Assembly (NCBI GenBank): GCA_004026145.2 | Contig: CP034989.1 | Span: 2,131,134 to 2,195,133 of the forward strand | Source of the DNA: Takifugu bimaculatus | Lineage: Eukaryota > Chordata > Actinopteri > Tetraodontiformes > Tetraodontidae | Direction: 5' to 3' | Length of the DNA stretch: 64,000 bases | In this document: in pieces, positions 1 through 14,700 of the stretch | How the letters are laid out: each line of letters opens with the position of its first letter | Position numbering within the stretch: the stretch's first letter is position 1 | Notes under the pieces: generated by a model | Database searches by the model: none | Seen by the model: only the letters and a program-made list of their open reading frames with translations | What the model was told of the DNA's origin: nothing | Program-made: the position numbers and the translations under genes

Positions 1-641
1 ACACAAACCGACACGGAGACACGCTCAAACATGTCATTTTACACTTGACTGACAACACCAGCTCTCTACAGACTGCACATCATTATTTTTGCTTGGGCTT
101 TGGTCAGAGAAACGTCCATGATTACACAGTATAGCCTGTAGGGGTATACACACGAGGATACTGCACACGTTTATTTTGAGAGTTACCACTAAACACAGCA
201 AGATTTATTTGATGTAATAAAAGGACTTGAGTTGATTTTCTCTTACTCATTGCATTAAAGTTAATTTTGTGGCTTTTTTTTTTAAACATTTTTGTCTAGT
301 TCTAAATTGTGGGAGGAAAAACACTGGGCTTGCACCTGCCTTCACTTCCAAAGGTAGAAAAAATACATAATTATACTACATGTTGGTTTTCCGTCTCACA
401 TGTGGCATGAATCATAAAGAAAGGAGATTTCGGGTCCAATCACTGTTTTCTTAGCCTCTGAAGCGTACTGTTGTTAAGGAAATATGACTGTTCTTGCTGT
501 TGTCCTTCATTTGGGAGGATCCAGGGTTCTATTCTACAGTGATAGATCAATCACATTTGCCTGACAGGCACACAGAGTGAGCGTGTTTTTCTAACTTATA
601 GCACAGATATGAATTGGTGTGATTATATGTGTGTTTTCCAC
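1..641 (-). other. erc1 intron, partial
   Basis: AT-rich sequence downstream of exon 12 on the gene strand. No exon, RNA gene or clear mobile element was seen. Confidence 0.7.
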
Positions 642-782
642 CTCTCGGTCGGCTAGGTCAGCCTGCAGCTGGGAAACTTTCTCCCTCAGCTCCTTCAGCT
701 CCTTCTTGCTGGTCTCAATCTCCTCTCCCTTTTCCCTGTCCTCCTTCTCCCGCTGCTCCTTCAGCCGCTCAATGATTCTCTC
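642..782 (-). CDS. erc1: erc1 coding exon 12 (last one in window)
   Basis: 141 nt, 47 codons, phase 0, from ERIIERLKEQREKEDREKGE to QADLADRE. Acceptor GCCCAG; the donor GTGGAA is weak. The next exon (family sequence SLLDLKEHASSL) is not seen in 1-641 and must lie beyond the window edge. Confidence 0.93.
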
Positions 783-2705
783 CTGGGCGCCAAGGAGTAA
801 TAGAGATGGACAGAAGGAGTTCAACAATTATTCACAGTCACTTAATATCAAGTTTCTATGCCAATAAAAGTTGCACTAAACTTAAAGTAGATGGCAGTGT
901 TGACAGGATGTAACAGCCAACAGGAATTTTAGACACATAATATTTTGGCACAAAATGTGACATTCACAACTAATAAAAAGAAGTATAGATTATAGAAAAA
1001 CACTGACACAGTTTAATAAAAACCAAGAAAGTTCACACAACACAAACGCAAATTAAATAAATGTGTGGCTCGATATTTAAGGTTCAATCTAAGTGTTCAA
1101 TTGACCAGCAGAATATTTCTTTTGAAAGTGATCAAAAAATTTAGCTTGTTTGAACCAAAAAACAGTAGAAAAATGTCTATTTTGACCCATATAAATAAGT
1201 GTGTTGGTAATTGATTCGTGATTATTTTCAATGAAGATGCAACCATAATAAAATGCATAAAATAAAGCACGAGGTGTGTGTTCAGCCGCAGTATTCTACT
1301 TGTTATGAATGTATTGTTTAGTCTTGCAGTGACATTACAGTAGGACCTGCCTTATTAATTACTGGAGAAGGGTTTCACACCTTTGTTTCCTCTTTCTGGC
1401 ATTGAGCAACACTCATTAAGTGAAATGATGTATAAACAGTGCGCAAATAAAGAGTCACTGAAGTCACTTTCTCAGTAAAACATGCTTTAACACAACAGTT
1501 CGCCACTGCTTAGAGGCCACATTACGATGGTGTGAACGCCTGTGCTCATTCTTTAGTTATTGATTTAGTTGGGGGCTACTTAAATAGAGGAAATTGAAGC
1601 ACAGCTCGTGATTTAATTGGGGAGTTTAATAAGTCTGTAAAGCCAAACATAGTGATGTAGCATGTGGTTGGCAGAGGAATACAATAAAGAAAGCAAGCGA
1701 TGGAAGCACAAAAGAGTGTAAAAAGGGGGAAAGTTAGAGTCCAGACAGAGGTCTGCCAACACACCTCTGACTGACACCCTGATTATAAATCACTGCACAA
1801 TTAATGGCCCTTTTTCCTCTGTGCGTGCGTGTTGGTGGAGGTGTTGCTGGTTGTCTTCCTAGAATCTGGATTTAGTGTGGAAAAACAGACCATGTCCGGG
1901 GTAACGTTTCAGCCACCACTTTTTGGCTCTAGCTCACATAAGTGAAAAGCAAAAGTGTGATTGTTGGTTTTATTCCCATCAGTCGGAGCCACGTGAGCAG
2001 AGACACGGATGCTTCCGCACCCGTTTTATGATGGCAGGAAGAGAGATTTAATAATGAAACAGCCAGTGTAATTACTGCTTCATTTCCGTTTATGATCATT
2101 AGGCTATTGCTGGCGCGCTCCATGACTTCGCTCATAGTCACTTTATTAATATAACCTTGGTCACCGGGGTTGACCTGAGGGTGGAACGCATCAAATGTGT
2201 GTAAGAGTGTGTGTACCTTCTCAGCCAGAGCCTCCTCAAGCGTTCCCAGAGCCGTGTCAGTGTTGGAAGTGTCCGTCTGTAAAGACTTGACTCTGTCTTT
2301 TAGACCACTCAGCTGTTTCTCTTTGTCCTTTAGCTGATCTTGAAGGTTCTCAATCTATATGGAAAAATGGGATAACAACACGGGGCGTGTGTGAGCAAAA
2401 CATCTTGGATAAGTACTTTACACACTTTTTGTTGACGGCATATAGATAGAACAAATAGAACAAACAATATCTCATTTAGAGGTGAGCTGGAGATATTACA
2501 TCTATTGAAAAAAGAAGACTAACAGTCTGTGCGTATATGTGTTATATTTTAATAAATGTAATTAAAAGATTTTGAGAAACTATGGAGGACACTTGGGGGG
2601 AAAATGACAAAAGAAATCAATCTTTCTCTTCTCTATCAAGAAAGTCAGATTGGTATGTAACCTCTGACTGCACCGCAGGTGAGAAACATCTACAGTAGTG
2701 CAGAA

Positions 2706-2743
<38 letters not shown>

Positions 2744-5700
2744 ATGCGCGTGTGTATGCGTACATGTGTATCCACAATGTAAAACATTTCTAGCACCTCA
2801 TTAATCAAATGTTCCCCTGACAGCTTGACTGACATAATCTCTCTCTCTCTAACAAACACACACACACACACACACACTTTGACATTGAGAGAAGGGGGTG
2901 ACTTTGATGTCGTCTGCACTTCTTGAAACTGACAACTGCTGGATGAAGCGGCATATTTATTATATGTCTATTTAAGGCCACAAATTGTCTGTGACAGTAT
3001 ATTACAAAATGTTTGCTTATATTTAAGGAATAATTTAAGTAAATCTGAGACCAATTTCCACATCATTATCCTTAAAGTAACAAGGAGATGTCGAGGTTGT
3101 GTTTCAAAGAGCACATTTTAAGGACACACAGAAAACAGGGAGTAAAAGGGAAGTCAAAGGAAACAGAGACAAAGAGAGGCCATATTCAGTTTTTTCTACT
3201 TGTAAATAGAAGTCATGAGTAAATCATCAAGTGCAGATTAGATAACGAGGAGTTAGCGGCATCTCTGTCTCCCACTCAGACAGTGGACTCTATTCTATTT
3301 GAAGAAAGCAGAGGTCATCATTTATTGAACATAGGGACCTCATTAGTATGCATCTGATTTTAAATGCACTCTGTCTGTCTCCTTCCCCTCCTTCCCCTGT
3401 TTAATGTCTGACTGCTTAATTGTTGCTATCAATTATCTGCTCACACTGTTCTGTATTTTTTGGGGACAGCTGGAGGGGTGAAAAAGAAAAAGGATGGTGT
3501 CCAATCTATATAAAGGCAGTGTAACAAGAAAAAAAAATGTTTATATGGTTGTTTGAACCCAATTATCTAAAAACTGGGCTTCTAGGTTGGAGTCTGTATG
3601 TGTATGGGACCATAAATACACAAATATACAGAAAGCAACTGCAATAAATTGTGTGCGTTGTACAACAGAATGAGGATTTGTCTGTCCTGTATTCGGTCCC
3701 CGCTGACAGCCACAGAAACACAGCCCCATCTAGTGGTTGAAATTTAAAATTACAGCAAATGAAAGGACCAGAGCTGAGTCGCTTGTGAGGAACTAAGTCA
3801 TTGGGAGACTTAAATCACCACGGATGTATAGTGCAAATAAGAGATATTTTCTTGCCTTCTTCTGCAGCACATTAACCTTTCGTTCCTTGACATCCAGCAT
3901 GTCTTTGAGGTCGGTAATCTCCCCATGTTGAGTGCTTTTCTCCTCCGTCAGCTCTGACATCTGCTGGCTCTTTTTGGAGAGGAGTGATTCCTTCTCCTCT
4001 AGACGCAGACGAAGAGCATCGACCTGTGTATTCCCACACATTAAAACACTTAAAGTTAATGCAAACCAACATTTAGTTGTGACCTGTGATTGGAGCTACG
4101 TATACAGCAGAAAGTACCAGTAACATAGTGCCTGTACCTCTGTCTGTAATATAGCTGCTCTCTGCTCCTTAGCAGCAAGTGATTCCTTCAATACATCAAC
4201 ATGTTGTTTGCTGTCAGAAAACTGATTGGTCAGAGTTTCTAGTTTGGTCCTGAAAGCCAACAGCTCACTGTCCTTACGACTCAGATCTTGCTTCGCTTGT
4301 TCAATCTGACAGGAAGAGGATGAAAGGAAAAACAAGTTAGGCTCTATACAAGATAGGAGCCAATGATTCTTGCTTAGATCAATATCTTTATTAGAATCTG
4401 CTACAAGTATTAGTAGGTGAGCAAGAGACAATGTCTTCATTCTTGACTGAAGGCCAGAGTGAACTGCTCCAGTTCAAACAGACTGTAGAAATTTGAATTT
4501 GACCTGGTTCAATAATACTTGAAAAACGGAACGCTCCTTTCACACATGGTCGCTCTAACAGGAAAGCCATGTGGGCATTAGCCAAAGCTGAAAATGTATA
4601 GGTCCCCAATGTGTGCTTACGATCTTAAATGTGCACAGGAGAGCCTGGGAGGACCTGAAGTGCTTCAGATAACCCTCGTACTAATGTGGCTGATCCATTG
4701 GGGTGCTGAATCATAAGATGGTGTTATGTGTTCCGTGACAGTTCGAGTCATGTTAAATTCAATGATTTGAGACTGAGAGAAGCCTGTTGTAGATATTTGC
4801 ATGCATAAATAGTCCCAGTGTGCAGCAAAGGAAGCATGAACAAAACTGTCTTTGGTGAGTGACTTCTAACTACAGGACTGGACAGAAACGTGCCCGCGGA
4901 GTATTTAAAAACCCCAGCATCCTCGCCCACACCACTGGTTGAAAGACGCCTCATGCAAGGATCAGAGCAGGTTAGAGATCTACGCTTTTGGTAGCACAGC
5001 AGGGCTGAAGGGTTGTAAAGCTCCCTCCAGATCAATCTCAAAAGTAGACCGTAGTTGGTGTCTACTGCTTGGAGCTCGTAGCTTTTGGAGCTTATAGCAA
5101 CTCTACTGTGGTTCTACTGTGCATCTACTCAAGCAGCAGCCACAAGCCGTTAGTCAACCCGGGAAAAAAAGGGTCAAGAATAAAAACTAGGGAAGAAAGA
5201 GGGAGCAGAGAGACGCGTCTCTTACTCCAGACACCTCCTGCTGAAGCGCATTGACTTGCTTCCTCAGTTCTTCATTTTCTGACTGGTTTTGGGTGAGCTC
5301 GTCCTTCAGCTGCTCAACCTGACAGGAGAGGAGGGGATCACCGAGATAATACGTCACTGGTCACATAAGCCAGAGCTAAACACCTGACCCTTTGCAGTCA
5401 GAGACATAAGATATTAGGTTCTGGGTTCAATGTTTTTCTCAAAGGTCCAGTGAGGGAAAACTGGAGGCATCTAGTGGTAAAAATACAGATTACAAGAGCT
5501 GCACCAGCTCCTCAGGAACCTGAGAAAAAAAGGATTTTCCAATGACTGCATGAAAACCTATGCTCCTTTATCAACCTATATAGTGAGGGAATATGAATGA
5601 ATGTAACTGTGCGACACCTTGTTCTTCATGAACTTGGAGTGGGATCTGTAGACCTCCATCTGTTTGATCTCCTCCTCCCTCTCCTCGCTGCTCAGAGCTC

Positions 5701-8700
5701 CGTTCGACTTCAGCATGTTCACCTCCTCCTCCAGCTCTCTCATGCCACGCTCCAGTGAGCTGATTTTTGCATCCTGACAGGACATCAATAGGCTTGTGTT
5801 AGCAGGCTGGAGCTCATTAGGAGTTTCAGGGTCAGAATTATGACCAGAAAACAAATTGCTTATGATAGAAAGGTAGAGATGCTAATGCTAAAGCAGCGTT
5901 AAACAGAATTAACTGCCTTAGATTTCGATTAGACATTAAGAGAAAGTGGACAAATGAAGTAAAAGATGCACTGATGTAAAAATGCCTCACTTGTTTAGCC
6001 TCTCTGAGAAACAAGTGCGTCAATGTTGCGTAATCTGTGACTGGAGACAAACCTCCACTAGATGGCGCAGTTCTAATTATAATAACAAATAAAACTAAAA
6101 CTCCATTTTGTGTTGAGTTGTGATATTAATGTTATATAATAGCATTAATACCAATACCATCACACTACACCCAAATGTGATGTTCAGTTACCAGTGACCA
6201 AAAAAAGCACATTTACCTTCATTTCAATAACTGTCTGCAAGGCTTTAGTCTTTGTTGATTCTGGAGCTGCTTCGTATCGCCTGTGCAGCTCCTGGGGGAC
6301 ACAAACACCACGGCGGTCAGTAGACGGCATTGAGATGGGATGGAGGGACTGATGGTGGTGAGAAGTTCGTGAGCTGGAAGTGTGAGCCACTGCAACTGGT
6401 GGGAAGGCATGGAGGGATGGTTGAATCGAGGGTGTGGGCCGCGGCGTGGGAGCGGGGTAGGACGGAGAACGATGGATGGAAGGATGAGCAGAAGAAGCGA
6501 TGACAAATGTGGGGTGGTGGGGAGGACATGAGGAAGCCAGGATGGCAGGATGGAGTGAGCGGCGGTGAGACGGAGGGGACGGTGCAGGGAGTGAGGAAGG
6601 TGGCGGGTGGAGGAAATTAGGAGAGGGGTGGAAAGGGGGGGACACATGGAAAGGGGGAGGAATTGTTACAGGGGGAGAAGCAGGAAAAGAGAGAGAGCTC
6701 GGGGCGCCTCTCGCGGAGGCACTGGCTTTCAGTCTCCTTGGGTCGATCCGTCCATCCCACATTCTTCTAATTTCCAGGAATTCCAATTTTTACGCAACCT
6801 TTACTGGTCCGAACTGAAGCCAATGCAAAGAATCAGCTCAAAGAAGAGCTATAGACAAAATCCAAATAAATCCAAACTATTCAGATTAAAAACAAGGCAT
6901 AAATTAAAATGAAACTCTCGAGCTACGCAAAGTAAAATCCGAGATGTCCTGCTGCTGTTGCCACATCATCAGTCCGTATGTAAATGAAGGAAGAGAACAC
7001 ACGGGGTTGAGAAAAGGGAGTGCTGATGTAAAGCAATGAAGAGAGTTGGGGGGGAAGAAGGAAGTGAAAGCAAAAAGAAGGTCGTAGCAGTGAACGCATC
7101 ACTGCTTTTCTGTGGGGGAAAAACACATTGAGGCTAAATGGATGTGCTAATGCAGGAGCCAAGACAGCACAAAAACATACTTATGTGAAAGGGATCGTGG
7201 GATATGGCTTAAGGCACGAACAAAAATAAAATCAGCGCTCTTAGTTTATTGCTTCCTCTGCACACACGCGTCAACTGCTATATGGTGTAAAAATATGAGA
7301 ATATGTTTGTCATTGATTATATATTGTTGAAATTGACCCCTAACGAGTGAAGAAAATGCCTTCTAAGATTGACAAATCAGTAGATTGATTCTGCTCTCAT
7401 TTGCTTATATTTAGCAAACCAGATGCAGCGGTTTCACTTATTTTCATCATGAACAACAGTCGACAAGAACATTTGATTGATTAAAGATGGATAATTGATA
7501 ATATCTCTAGCAGCAACTGTGAATTAAAGTTGTCTGCTGCAAATAGGATGCAAAGACGATGAAAAACAGCTCTGTTGTTTTCTCTTTTCACTTGTTAAAC
7601 AATTTTGACATTGCCGCTCTTTTTAGCTGCAGGAGAATTACAGGGATCGGCCTGTGAACCAGAGAAATTAACACGTGTCAGCACAGCACCACAGGAAAAG
7701 TGCAAGGCAAATAGCAACAGACACTTCTGCATAATTCACTTACATAATTTTAATTTAAACCTATTTTTAAACTTTGGTCCAGATATTGCACGGATTAAAC
7801 TATCTAATTATTATTTGTGTAGAAGTGTATTTTTCTTTTAGTACACACTCATTTGCTATTGTCAAACTGATGTATTGTCAAGATGAGCGATTAATACTCT
7901 TTAAAAAGACAATTTTGCCTCCCAGATGTCTCATGCGGTACCCAAAACACTTATTTTTTGCAACTATAGGGAGACTGTATGATAAACTGTATGACCAAAA
8001 CATCTTTGTGCAAAAAAATAATAAAACTGTACCTCCATGTTGTTTTCCTGTGAAATTAATGGTATATTCACTATTATTAAAATAAACCATGTAGTTCATC
8101 TCGCATACCAAAAGGTGAACGTCTTAATTGTGTTCTTTTAATCCACCACTAGATGGAGCTGTCGCATCACCAACGTGTGCATTATGTGGAGCTAAGAGAA
8201 ACAAACAAGCATGAAAGCAAAACCTACAGGATAAAGTGTTCCTTCCTGAGTATTTGTATAAGTGTTGAGGTTTCTGTTTTTTATTAAATTTGAATTATGA
8301 GCTATTAGGGGAGTGAGCCAAAGGGGGTTTCATATGAAACACTTTGATTTGCACAGACTCACATCTGGCTTCACACAAAGACACACACACACCCATGCAA
8401 TGGAATGCTCAAATGCACTTTGTTCCATTTTTGTTTCTGAACAGACAGACGCACATACGTAAACATATCCACACCTCTCTAAGCTGCAGCATCTCCTTGT
8501 CTTTTTGCTCCAGCAGGCCTTCCAGCTGGTGGATGGTCATCTCAGCATCTGCCAGTCTTCTCGTTTGTTCATGGTCCTCCTCGGCTGCCCGTGAAGACAG
8601 ACCTTTACTCTGTAACATTTCCAGTAACTTCTTTATGGATTCATCCCTGTTGTAAGAGAACAGAGTCAAATTGTCGCTGTAGCACCAGAGAATCCAAATT

Positions 8701-11700
8701 TCTAAGCTTAACTCGTTTATCTTTACCTGGCAGTTAGAGTGTGCTTCTGCGTGTCTATCCTCAGCTCCATTTCTTCCAGAGTCTTCCTGAGGAGGAACAG
8801 CTCTTTGACCTGACGCTCATACTCGCCGTGAAGACGCAAGAAGTTCTCCTCTGTCATTTCCTGAGGAGGGATGGAGCGGTTTCCGAGGTGAGCCGACTCA
8901 GAGTAATCGGCCTGCAGGAGCTGGTTGAGGTCTCTCTGAATCCTGAGCTCATCTTGTAAAGCCTGCATGGTGCGCTGGAAATGCTGCAGACAGAAATGTG
9001 CTTTATTAGCTAGATTGTGCACAGACAACATCGCCGGTGGCCTTTGAGACCATAGCTGGCACTGGCTGGAATTAAGGGTTTTGCAGATAACCATAATATC
9101 AGATCACAGACGGGAGTCAAATTCTAATATTGTGCCTCCCTGCTGAGTTTACAAAAGACGGTACGTATAATCTAGTCGAGATCAAAGTGAAATCATGCCC
9201 TTATTTCTCAGGTAGGAATGCAAAACCTGGCGTTCTTTAGGAAAACAGAAACAGATGCAGCTGTGTGCACAATCCTGGCACTGGTGCCAGTCCAATGCAC
9301 TGGATATCATCAAATTCTCAAAGTTGTGCAATCTTAAAGAGATACTAAATAAGGGGTGGGCAGATGACTGTGTCACTATTAGCATAGGCGGGAGTGTCGG
9401 ATTGACTGCTGTGAGTGAGTGACTGAAACCACGTCTGCATGTCACCTTACATGAGGAGCAAGTGTGTTATAGAAGCGTGCTGACAAGTTTGTAACACCAC
9501 CGCCATGGCTGAGGACAACATGGCCTGACTGACCGTGAGTCATGCAAAAACACAGTTTTAACTGTGTGTGTGTGTGTGTTTGTGTGTGGTCATTATGATG
9601 TCCTCAAGCATCGTTAAAATGCGTCAGACATAACGTGAACAGCCAGGTCAGCGCCACATGAGGAACAGATGAAATCTAGATATAATAAAGCTACTGTAAC
9701 TGGAGAAAACCGCGAATAGGGGCAGCCAGAAAATCCACCTCAAGAAAAAGAAAACCACAAATAACGTGAATGGATTAAAAAAAGGTAGAGACGATATTGT
9801 GTCCCCCCGCAGCGATCATTAATCAACACTGACAAGGGAGAGAACAACATTAAAGGGGAAGAGGAAAGAGAGAGAAGAGCAGCCATGCAAAGAAAAGCAA
9901 CTCTTTAGTCTCTTGCAATGCAAAAGGTATGTATACATTTAAAAAACTAACATTTCACAAACATATATGTTAACGTTTATGAGACTACATAAAACCTCAG
10001 GCTCTTTGTCATCACAATGATATTTTGTTTTAAATAAAACAAGTATTAATTTGCTTATCAGCATGACAAGCCCTTTGGGTCGAATGATAATTATTAAAGA
10101 AAGAATCATTAGTTATGATCAATTTTCACCACCAAACGACATGAAAACAACTCATGTAGCAGCAGAAATTGTGATTATGAACAGAAAATAAAATGCTTTT
10201 GTGCATCTAAAGGAAGGGCAGAAAAAGAAAAAAAACATGTCTATTCATGATCATGATCCCATATAAGTAGCATTTTATTTCATTTATATATTATGAATGC
10301 AGATGCATGCCTACAGCTATCATTATATGCTGCAATAGGTCAGAGAAACACAGTCACAGACCTTCACATCAAGCATCCAAAAGTATGTCACAACACACAC
10401 ACACACACACACAAACAGCCTCATTAATCTTGCTCACAGATACACAAATCAGGGTGTATCTGCATCCAGTCAAGCAAATATGTAATGCACACACACGCGC
10501 GCGTGTACACACACACACACACGTCTCTGAGAAATGACATTTTTAAAACAACACACAAGAATGTGAGCCAGAGAGTCTCCCCTGACACACACGCGCTCGC
10601 GCACACACACGCGCTCGCACACACACACACGCAGGCACACACACATACGCAGGCACACACACAGGCAGGCGCACACACACACGCAGGCACACACACAGGC
10701 AGGCACACACACAGGCAGGCACACAGCTGGAATGTAGAGCAGAGAAATGGCAGACCATAAAAGAGAGGAGGAAAGAGACCAACAGAGGGAGAGTAAGGAA
10801 GGGAAATGGAAGAAAACGGAAAGAAAGATGATAAGGTGGAAGATAAGAAAAAGGAAAAGAGAGAGAGAAAAGATAAAGAAAACAGGAGAGAGGAGTGATC
10901 AAGCGGAAGGTTGGGGAACAAGTCTGTTCCTCTCTGTTGTGTTTTGCTCTTTGACCTCTGACCTTGTCAATCACTTCCTGGGGTTCTGCTACCGCTAGAA
11001 AGAAAAGCAAACATGAAGAGAAGAGAAGAGAAGAGAAGAGAAGAGAAGAGAAGAGAAGAGAAGAGAAGAGAAGAGAAGAGAATGAGAAGAGAGAGAAGAG
11101 AGGAGAGGAGAGAGAGGAGAGGAGAGGAGAGGAAGGGAGAGGAGGAGAGATAGAGAAGGTCGAGAAGGAGAGAAGAGAGGATAGGATCAGGGAGCGCAGA
11201 TGAGAGGAGAGGAGAGGAGAGGAGAGGAGAGGAGAGGAGATGCTCACCACTCCCCTCAGGCCACTTTTCATCTGTCATTCAATATTAAGCATCTATCTGT
11301 TATTACACCTCCATCTCATCCCTCACTTATTCAGCATCCGTTGGTTGAGTCATGCTACCTCCACATGCACAACACATACACACAAGCACACACCATGTGC
11401 ACAGTAATGCCCACATGCAGACATTTGAGACAGCGGTCATGCTCTGTTTCTGTGTGTGTGTGTGTGTGTGTGTGCACGAGTTTGTGTGGGTGCGTGTATG
11501 TAATGACTGTGAGCAGTTTGAAGGCATCGCCCACTCAGACATTAGACAACAGCCAGATTAGCACACTCTCTCCTTCCTCTGAGGATAAAGGTGGAGGATG
11601 GAAAACATAACGGAGAGGAGGAACGAGAGGAAGAATGTAACACAAGAAAATCCCTCCGCTTCAAAAAGGCCGCTCCAAACAAAGCCAGCCGGTGGAGGGA

Positions 11701-14700
11701 AATAGCGTCAGACTGAGCGTGTACACGAATGAAAACGTCTATTTCTGGATAAAGTGTGAAAGAACAACAAGCGGCGGTCGCTGCTACATTTACACGCTAG
11801 TTTTATGTTTCGTTTGCTGCATGTGTGAGTGCAACTGGGCCCATTTTAATAATGAAACATTCAAGTGGTGTTGTGGTGGGTGGGCGGGTTCAGAAATGCA
11901 AACACAGTCTGCCTCTTCCATTGATGAAGCATTACTCGCTGATTTAATTTCCTGGATTAGGACAAACCAACTCCTTAAACACAGACAATAAATTGAATGT
12001 GATGGTGTCCTTCCTGTCAGGCATGGTTGTACCCATGAGTTCTGCTTTTGATCACACAGCAACTGCATGTATACATAGACGTGCCCTTTGTTGACTGGTC
12101 ACAAGACAAGCGTCTCCCACCTTCTAATGTGGACAGAGATTTAGGTTACATTCCAAACCTGCCCTTATGAATGGTTGCATATGCCATTAAATGAGACTTG
12201 GGCACACTATTCTGCCATATACATAGCCTTGATCTCTGCTCACGATGCACTGGTCCTGGATAAATATAGAAGAAAAAACTGAAAATTCTTCCATAAATAC
12301 ATGAGAAAGAGAAAAAAGGACATCTACAGATGGAAAGAACAACTTACAACAAAGCACTTATGTAAGTAAGAACCTTAAACACAGAGACATTCTTGTAGAC
12401 AGGTAGATTTTAGAAAGACTGCAGGGGAAAAAAAGAGAAGAAAAAGGGGAGTGACCCTGCAGTTATTCTGTTCATTCCTCATCAACTCTTTCCAAACTCA
12501 GTCCTTTTAAGGAAAGACGTGGCTACTGTAGGCCAGCACACAAACACGCACACGCAGAAAGGCAGGAGGAGAAGTGGAGAGCAGGAAGGGAAATCGGGTG
12601 AAAGTCACAAAATCACAGCCTTGTGCTGAGAGAGGGCGAAAGTGACACCGCGTTTCCTCCCAGCCTTAAAAACTGTCTTTTGAAAGGAAAGGTGCAGAGA
12701 GCAGGAGTCTCCCGTTGCATTCATGTTAAAGTTTTATCAGACTCCACTCTGATGACTCCTGCATTCACTTCTTTTGTTCATTTCTTATTCAATTTAATTC
12801 TGCCCTGGCCCTGTTGAGCCCATTTTTACACAGTGGCCTTTTTTGTTCCCTTCCTGCCTCTGTCCATCTGCCCCTCTCTCCCCTGCCACCATTGCCCATA
12901 TTTACCACCCCCCCTCACTCTTCCAACCCAGCGCCCTTTCTCTTTCTCACCTATCACTTCATCCTGACTAAATAAACACACAGGACTGAGGACCATCTGT
13001 TACTGACGAGCACCCATGTGTGAAAAACACATGCAGAGAACAAAGCAAACACGCCCAACAAAGAAAATCCAACTATTTTCAAGTTTTAAATGAAGGAAAT
13101 ATGACCTTGAAGATGGGGAAATGCACACACACACACACACACAGTACATTATGCTGACCTGAGCACACACACACACACACACATGGGAGGAATAATGAGT
13201 CATGGGTTGGTGAGCAGAGAATGGAGAGAGGTGCAGACTGCAGGCAACAGAAGGAGGATGACGAGGTCGGCAGAAAGAGTCGGGGAGATGGCCGACACAC
13301 ACACTACAGTAGCTTCCACAATGCTGTATCAAAGACTTTTTAATGTCTTGCTGAGCTGGCACGCTGTCCAGCGCCATGTTCGCTCATTTCATCACATCCG
13401 CTCACGTCAGGCGCAGAACAGCCAGCTTCTGAAGGAAATAACAACACGATCAAGCTGTTGTCACTTTAATTAAGCAACACACTGTGCTGCTGTTACGGTC
13501 TTTGTGGTGGTGGGGGGGGGGGGTCATGGGATGGCAGACTGCCTTCAGTGCTTTCTTATCCAGATAAATGATCAGAATGGTTCATTGAACTGTGTTGAAA
13601 ACCTCCTGATGCTCTGATGATCATCCGTAAGACCACCTCAGCTACAACCTCCAGAGAGGATCTCTGTCAGGCTCTTATCAAGGAAGGGATCAGCTGATCA
13701 ACCGAGCCAACAGACGGGGCCGTAAATCTGCGGTCGAGAAGCCTGACTCCTGAGGAATGCACAAAATGTGCACATCCCTGTGAGAGTTTGCATGTGCACG
13801 TGTGCTCGGCTGTCTTTTTTCCACAAACCTCTCGCTTTCCCCACTCCTGCCTCACGTGTAACCTCTGGTGGGGGGAGGGTTAATTTTCTCTTTGCAACAA
13901 GAAAACCCAGGAGTCGTCTTGTCTAAAAGCTCAGCTTCATCTCAGATTAAATATTGAGCTCTGCGTATAATTGAAAGTCGCCGAATGTGTTATCACCAGT
14001 TTCCCTTCTTCCTTCGTCTGTAACTTCGAGGCAGTCTCTTCTATTTTTACAACCCCCCTCCGATTTTCTTCAGCCATTTTTCTCCTGTCACATCAGCATC
14101 GATCGCTCGTTTCATTTCTCCATATCTGTTGCTCTCAGCTCAGTTTGCCCGTCCAATCCATTCATCTCCGACTTTCTCACGTCCTCCCCTCATTTGTCCC
14201 CTCTGCTCAACATTCATCAAAGCTTTACCTCCGCTTCTATCTACCTTCTCCTCTTTCTTCCAGAATAGTCTTACCCCATCTTTACATTTCAATCCATCAC
14301 GATGATCTATACCCTTTTCCCGGCACATTCTCGCAGTTCTCCGGGCCGACTTTAGTGTAAGTATTGCCACCCAAAGCAATTTTGCAGCCAGCTGGCACAG
14401 AAAGTCCTAGTGGCCAGTTTGTTTTGTGTATAGTAAATGGAAACCTCACACAGAACGCAAGATTCAATTGAATCTGATCCCACGAGGACAGACTCGCTGC
14501 CAATGCGGATTAAAGAAAGTAGGTGTAATTACATTAAGTGCTACTAATGCTAAGTGCATAATCATTTAGCGACTCAAATTTAAATAAGGTACATTTACAG
14601 TCGATTGCAGTTACTTTGTATACTTTTGCTTCAACCAAAGGCCTGAGTAGAGAAAGCAAAAATTCCTCTTCTCCAGCTCTTTTCTCCATCGCTGCCATCC

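Larger units (their letters stand above)
783..3855 (-). other. erc1 introns 10 and 11
   Basis: Two introns around exon 11 (783-2216 and 2355-3855). They hold a GT repeat at 2707-2742 and a short CA run near 2855-2877. Otherwise they are AT-rich without recognisable coding signal. Confidence 0.75.

Noticed and set aside
2580..2919. Frames rich in HT or CV
   Set aside because: GT/CA microsatellite inside an erc1 intron.
6184..6786. 200-aa minus-strand frame spanning erc1 exon 6 and upstream sequence
   Set aside because: Only 6217-6291 matches ERC proteins; the rest is Pro/Ser/His low-complexity translation of a purine-rich tract before a clear acceptor.
10424..11278. Long frames of Cys/Val, His/Thr, Ser/Leu or Arg/Glu repeats on both strands
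   Set aside because: Pure translations of CA/GT and GAAGA/GGAGA repeats with no domain.
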